Both the position numbers and the translations under genes were made by a program. A model generated the notes under the pieces. The model saw only the letters and a program-made list of their open reading frames with translations. It did no database searches and was not told the DNA's origin. From Candidatus Yanofskybacteria bacterium RIFCSPHIGHO2_01_FULL_41_26 (GTDB taxonomy: Bacteria > Patescibacteria > Paceibacteria > 2-02-FULL-40-12 > GWA2-44-9): DNA of 64,000 nucleotides. Each line of letters starts with the position of its first letter. The stretch's first letter is position 1. This document shows, piece after piece, positions 60,379-64,000 of this stretch. Where the stretch lies: positions 1 to 64,000 of the forward strand of contig MGJB01000006.1 in NCBI GenBank assembly GCA_001794055.1, in the 5' to 3' direction.

Positions 60379-61764
60379 GTGTTGCAAAACGTTGATCCGA
60401 ACATATTGAAAACAACTAACGCCTTTATGTATACCGAATATCCCCATAAAAGCTTCTGGTCAACTGACCTAAGGAGCGACGATTATCACTCGGCATTATT
60501 AAAACTGCTTACAGAAGAACCAGATGCTCCACTTTTGTTATATGTTCACATTCTCTACTGTACCCAGCTTTGTTGGTTCTGCACATGTCATATAGGAGAA
60601 ATAACCAAAAGTCTGGACAAAAGACAGAATTATCTTGAGATGCTTTATCTAGAAATTAGTCTGTTAAAAAAAATTATTACTGGACACTCATTGACTCCAA
60701 ATTTTACGGAAATACACTTAGGTGGTGGCTCTCCAAGCGATCTTGACACGCCTGACTTTGATCGACTGATAGAAAACTTGGAATCGATGGTAAATATTAG
60801 AAATTTGAGCGAATTTTCCATTGAAATAGACCCGAGACACACAACCAGAAAAATGCTTCTGTATTATCATAACAAAGGGATAAACAGAATTTCAATAGGC
60901 ATACAGGACTTCGATCCACAAGTCCAAGCGGCCATTAACCGAGTTCAGTCGATTGAACTAGTAGAAAACCTGATGAGTGATGAAACAATCGCTCTTTTTC
61001 CAAACGGAGTAAACTTTGACATTATCTGCGGTTTGCCCCATCAAACGACAGATACCATAGCAAGAACAATGAATGAATGCGTGCGACTTTCACCGGACAG
61101 GATATGCTTAAATTATCTCCACCTAGCTCCTGAGTTTGCAAAACATCAGAACTTGATGTTTGACGGGAAATACGGCAGACCCAATCATTTGCCCGACTAT
61201 TACGAAAGGAAAAAACTTTTTGCCGCAGCCCTTGAAATCTTAACCAAAAACGGCTATGTGCGAACTGGATACGACCATTTTGCCAAATCGACTGATTCTG
61301 TGGCGAGAGCAATGTCAGAGGGCAAAATGCATTGGAACTCGTTAGGAGTAACTTCGGGAAGATATAATAATGTAATAGGGGTCGGCGTTCACAGTTATAG
61401 CACCATTGGAAACAGCTACTTCCAAAACCACTATGATATTCCATCATACAAACACTCGCTTGAACTGAATACTTTGCCGATATTCCGTGGACACCGGCTG
61501 AACAGAGATGACCTGATACGCCGAGACGTAATTCAAACTTTACGCAATTTCTTTTCTGTGGATTTTGCGAACATTGAAACTAAATACGGAATTATTTTTG
61601 AAACCTACTTCAAAACCGAAATAGATACCTTGGACGATTATGTCAAAGACGGACTTGTCAAAATTAGAGACAGATCAATCGTCATAACGGAAAAAGGATA
61701 TCAATTTGCCAACACGGTATGCTATGTTTTCGACGCATACAAAAGCCCAAGACCCAAGTTTTAA
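60379..61764 (+). CDS. HemN/HemW-like radical SAM enzyme
   Basis: A 461-residue radical SAM protein of the oxygen-independent coproporphyrinogen oxidase group. YVHILYCTQLCWFCTCH has the CxxxCxxCxC pattern of HemN, IHLGGGSPSDLD, SIEIDPRHTTRKML, RISIGIQDFDPQVQAAINR and FDIICGLPHQT are family landmarks, and the C-terminal winged-helix part is present (YVKDGLVKIRDRSIVITEKGYQFANTV). No other heme genes are near, so a HemW-like chaperone or a different radical reaction on a cluster product are alternatives. GTG start with GAGG upstream. Confidence 0.88.
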   Translation: MLQNVDPNILKTTNAFMYTEYPHKSFWSTDLRSDDYHSALLKLLTEEPDAPLLLYVHILYCTQLCWFCTCHIGEITKSLDKRQNYLEMLYLEISLLKKIITGHSLTPNFTEIHLGGGSPSDLDTPDFDRLIENLESMVNIRNLSEFSIEIDPRHTTRKMLLYYHNKGINRISIGIQDFDPQVQAAINRVQSIELVENLMSDETIALFPNGVNFDIICGLPHQTTDTIARTMNECVRLSPDRICLNYLHLAPEFAKHQNLMFDGKYGRPNHLPDYYERKKLFAAALEILTKNGYVRTGYDHFAKSTDSVARAMSEGKMHWNSLGVTSGRYNNVIGVGVHSYSTIGNSYFQNHYDIPSYKHSLELNTLPIFRGHRLNRDDLIRRDVIQTLRNFFSVDFANIETKYGIIFETYFKTEIDTLDDYVKDGLVKIRDRSIVITEKGYQFANTVCYVFDAYKSPRPKF

Positions 61765-61777
61765 AACTTGGGTTTTT
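61752..61777 (+). terminator. Intrinsic terminator of the HemN-like gene
   Basis: A perfect 22-bp palindrome (acccaagttttaaaacttgg then gt) overlapping the stop and followed by TTTTT; the next promoter begins three bases later. Confidence 0.85.
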
Positions 61778-61779
61778 AC

Positions 61780-61808
61780 TTGACATAAGCATCAATGTTC
61801 TTTAATAT
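61780..61808 (+). promoter_or_regulatory. Promoter of the last SDR unit
   Basis: TTGACA (61780-61785), 17-base spacer, TAATAT (61803-61808). Confidence 0.8.
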
Positions 61809-61844
61809 TCCGCCAAGTTCGTTGAAATTATACGGGAGGTAGTA

Positions 61845-62651
61845 ATGGATTTAGAGCTTAAGGGGCGTATAGCTCTGGTCACAGGAAGTTCCAATGGCTT
61901 AGGAAAAGCCATTGCCCTTGCCTTGGCGCAAGAAGGAGCCGATGTAATAATTAACGGGCGCAACAGAGAAACCCTTAACAACACGGCTCTTGAGATTGGA
62001 ATGAAATCAAATACTAATATCCACAACTGTCATGTTGATGCCACCGACCCGGAGGGTATAAAACAATTTTTTAGAATCAATAACTTTTGGCTTAAGAGAT
62101 TGGATATATTGGTAAACAATGTCGGCAACTTGGAAAAATTTGGAAATTTTTCCAATCTTGAAGATAGAGATTGGATGAGAAGTTATGAATTAACATTTAT
62201 GAGTATGGTGCGCTTCACCAGAGAAGCTCTTCCATTGTTGAAGAAATCCCCCGGAGCATCTATCCTAAACATTGGGAGCTTGGTATCACATCAACCCGGA
62301 AAATTCAATCATCATTATGTGGCAGCTAAAGCAGCAATGCTGGCAGTAAGTAAGCAAATGGCCAACGAATTCGGTGCTTTTGGAATAAGGGTAAACGTTG
62401 TTTGTCCAAGTACCATTAAAGATGGCGGTTGGATAAGAAATGTTCAAGATAGAGCAAAGCGGATGAATGTTTCCCCACAAGAAGCAGAACAGGCAATGGA
62501 AGATGATGCCAAAGCAAGGTCTCCTCTTGGAATAATTGGCCACGCAGACGATGTATCTGGTTTAATTGTTTTTTTGGCATCGGACAAGGCAAAATTTCTA
62601 ACCGGCCATTGTTATAATGTAGATGGCGGGATAACCCGCTCTGCAATTTAG
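61845..62651 (+). CDS. Classical short-chain dehydrogenase (FabG-like)
   Basis: A 268-residue NAD(P)-dependent SDR. VTGSSNGLGKAIALALAQEG is the cofactor motif, NNVGN the structural motif, Ser in NIGSLVSH and Tyr-x3-Lys in YVAAKAAM the active site, and CYNVDGG the end of the fold. GGGAGG five bases before the ATG. In this context it may reduce or oxidise a keto sugar or acyl intermediate rather than serve fatty acid synthesis; no other fab genes are near. Confidence 0.93.
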   Translation: MDLELKGRIALVTGSSNGLGKAIALALAQEGADVIINGRNRETLNNTALEIGMKSNTNIHNCHVDATDPEGIKQFFRINNFWLKRLDILVNNVGNLEKFGNFSNLEDRDWMRSYELTFMSMVRFTREALPLLKKSPGASILNIGSLVSHQPGKFNHHYVAAKAAMLAVSKQMANEFGAFGIRVNVVCPSTIKDGGWIRNVQDRAKRMNVSPQEAEQAMEDDAKARSPLGIIGHADDVSGLIVFLASDKAKFLTGHCYNVDGGITRSAI

Positions 62652-62665
62652 GGAAAAGGGAAACA

Positions 62666-63649
62666 ATGAACAAAAGAACGGCGCTTATCACTGGCATTTT
62701 TGGATCTGGAGCAAGTTATCTGGCTGAATACATTGTCGCTAATCATCCCAACGTAGAACTTCATGGCACTTTTCGTTCGTGTAGTTCCCGCTCTCAAAAA
62801 AATATTCAAAGCATTAGAAATAAATTATTTCTTCATAATTGCAACCTGGATGACTATTCCGCCACATACCGATTAATTGCTGGACTAAAACCTGACCTTG
62901 TTTTTCACATTGCCTCCTATGCCGACGTAAGGAAATCTTGGGACAAAGCGATCTTTACCCTGCGAAATAATATCATCAGTACAGCAAATCTGTTGGAAGC
63001 AATCCGATTGGCCAATATACATCCCCGGGTCCAAATGTGCAGTACGCCTGAAGTATATGGTCAAGTAGATCCCAAAAATATCCCAATTGATGAAAGCTGT
63101 CCAATTAATCCAAACAACCCCTATGCCGTATCCAAATTCGCACAAGAATCGCTTGGATATTCTTATTTCAAAGGCTACGGTCTGCCGATGATTATTACTC
63201 GCATGTCCACCTACATCAATCCGAGGCGGGCAGATCTTTTTGCCACCGCATTCGCGATGCAAGTGGCGCGCATAGAAGCCGGCTTGCAGAAAGAATTGCG
63301 ACACGGCAATCTTGATTCTACTAGGACCATCCTTGATCCTAGAGACTGCGCCAGCGCCTATTGGGCCGCCATCGATAAAGGCGAACCCGGCGAGGTCTAC
63401 AATATTGGCGGGGCCACAATAGTAACGGTGGGGGAATTTCTGGAAATTCTAAAAGTGAAAGCCCTATGTTCAGTTCCTTCCAGAGTAGACGAAAATTTGT
63501 TTCGGCCGGTAGATGTTACTCTGCAAGTGATAAATACCGAAAAGTTTTTCAAACAAACCAGATGGCAGCCAAGATTTAGCTTCGAAGAAAGCGTAGAACA
63601 TCTTCTAAATCACTGCCGGCAGGAAGTCAGGAAAGAACTGCCGAGATGA
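62666..63649 (+). CDS. GDP-mannose 4,6-dehydratase-like SDR
   Basis: A 327-residue extended SDR resembling GMD/RMD enzymes that act on GDP-mannose. ALITGIFGSGASYLAEYI replaces the usual GxxGQDG with GIFGSGAS, HIASYADVRKSWD, CSTPEVYGQV (Thr-Pro-Glu in the active site), NPYAVSKFAQE (Tyr-x3-Lys) and the C-terminal RPVDVTLQVINTEKFFKQTRWQPR fit the family. It would make the 4-keto-6-deoxy intermediate for the ColD-like enzyme at 53287. The next gene overlaps its stop by ATGA. Confidence 0.88.
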   Translation: MNKRTALITGIFGSGASYLAEYIVANHPNVELHGTFRSCSSRSQKNIQSIRNKLFLHNCNLDDYSATYRLIAGLKPDLVFHIASYADVRKSWDKAIFTLRNNIISTANLLEAIRLANIHPRVQMCSTPEVYGQVDPKNIPIDESCPINPNNPYAVSKFAQESLGYSYFKGYGLPMIITRMSTYINPRRADLFATAFAMQVARIEAGLQKELRHGNLDSTRTILDPRDCASAYWAAIDKGEPGEVYNIGGATIVTVGEFLEILKVKALCSVPSRVDENLFRPVDVTLQVINTEKFFKQTRWQPRFSFEESVEHLLNHCRQEVRKELPR

Positions 63650-64000
63650 GGACAAAGAGAGTATTAATTTGCGGAGCAAGCGGATTTATAGGACGAAATT
63701 TGTTTGAACACTTTGATTCCAATGGTTATGAAACTTACGGAACTTACTTAAAAAGTAGGCCGCAAGTTTTCAATCCCAAAATTATCCCGGTTGATTTAAG
63801 GGATAAATATAAGGCGCTCCAAATAATGCAAGGCATGGATATAGTAATTAATGCTGCAGCCATGACCGCGGGCATAGGAGTATATTCGGAAGAAACAAAC
63901 GCTAAAGAATTTGTGGAAACAAATAACAGGATCAACGCAAATCTGGTGGAATCAGCTCATGTCAACAGGGTCGGACATTTTGTTTTTTTAAGCTGTACCA
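63646..64000 (+). CDS. NAD-dependent epimerase/dehydratase, partial (runs off the window)
   Basis: The first 118 residues of an extended SDR, cut by the window end: MRTKRVLICGASGFIGRNLF is the cofactor motif, followed by VDLRDKYKALQIMQGMDIVI and NAAAMTAGIGVY, then FVFLSC just before the active-site Ser. AAAMTAGI resembles GDP-L-fucose synthase (Fcl/GMER) in the same place. ATGA overlap with the GMD-like gene supports joint action on one GDP sugar. The catalytic Tyr-Lys lies outside the window. Confidence 0.85.
   Translation, partial: MRTKRVLICGASGFIGRNLFEHFDSNGYETYGTYLKSRPQVFNPKIIPVDLRDKYKALQIMQGMDIVINAAAMTAGIGVYSEETNAKEFVETNNRINANLVESAHVNRVGHFVFLSCT

Noticed and set aside
61022..61447. 141-codon minus-strand frame
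   Set aside because: Antisense to the HemN-like gene with all radical SAM motifs.
1..64000. Recoded TGA (Gracilibacteria/Absconditabacteria type)
   Set aside because: Many well-bounded genes end in TGA, several in ATGA overlaps, and tryptophan is encoded by TGG.

Overview
The window looks like a chromosomal segment of a Candidate Phyla Radiation (Patescibacteria, Parcubacteria-like) bacterium. Pointers are the gene mix (a HerA/VirD4-like ATPase with a membrane partner, split SecD/SecF, class E/F-type sortase, pyruvoyl-dependent arginine decarboxylase, short HPF, several small metallopeptidases, an orphan PurD-like ATP-grasp protein), the A+T-rich sequence, tightly overlapping genes, several promoters placed so that transcripts would be leaderless, and in-frame palindromic insertions such as the one encoding PSFAKASEG in SecA. 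TGA is used as a stop, so the standard code applies. The lineage is inferred from gene content only.

0-13 kb (mostly minus strand): a conjugation/pilus-type ATPase and its membrane partner; a sigma-region-4/HARE-HTH regulator; a run holding a DUF3494 LPXTG surface protein, a sortase, SecD and SecF; and an operon of a TM0106-type RecB-like nuclease, a DedA-like protein and a P-type cation ATPase. 13-24 kb: a 117-bp inverted-repeat element, a small gene with its own terminator, a tmRNA-5'-end-like fragment, a second RecB-like nuclease, an M16 peptidase, a prolyl-aminopeptidase-like hydrolase, a nucleotidyltransferase fused to a diadenylate-cyclase (DisA_N-like) domain, an unassigned small RNA with a good promoter and terminator, SecA, HPF and the PurD-like protein.

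24-35 kb: secreted and membrane metallopeptidases, a shortened UDP-sugar dehydrogenase, an initiating sugar-phosphate transferase, a DPM1-like glycosyltransferase, a membrane GT-C-like protein, a Wzx-type flippase and an MsbA-like ABC exporter, i.e. surface-glycan assembly. 35-43.5 kb: one nine-gene minus-strand operon for a nonulosonic (legionaminic-like) acid, with NeuA/NeuB/NeuC, a DegT aminotransferase, a hexapeptide acyltransferase and the HisF/HisH/PseA trio that adds acetamidino groups; its last gene is a CBS-SDR fusion. 43.5-48.3 kb: a B12-type radical SAM enzyme and two divergent Maf/DUF115-like proteins, candidates for transferring the nonulosonate.

48-64 kb (mostly plus): a second sugar region with a HddA-like kinase, a HAD phosphatase, a cupin, an E1-alpha/beta-fused thiamine-diphosphate enzyme without E2/E3, a DegT-fold protein whose PLP lysine is histidine (as in ColD/RfbH 3-dehydratases), five SDRs, a Nudix hydrolase, a PhyH-type dioxygenase, two more B12-type radical SAM proteins and a HemN-like one. 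Together these suggest an unusual deoxy, possibly carbon-branched, nucleotide sugar. This region uses clear Shine-Dalgarno sites, several GTG/TTG starts and individually terminated units, unlike the leaderless left half.
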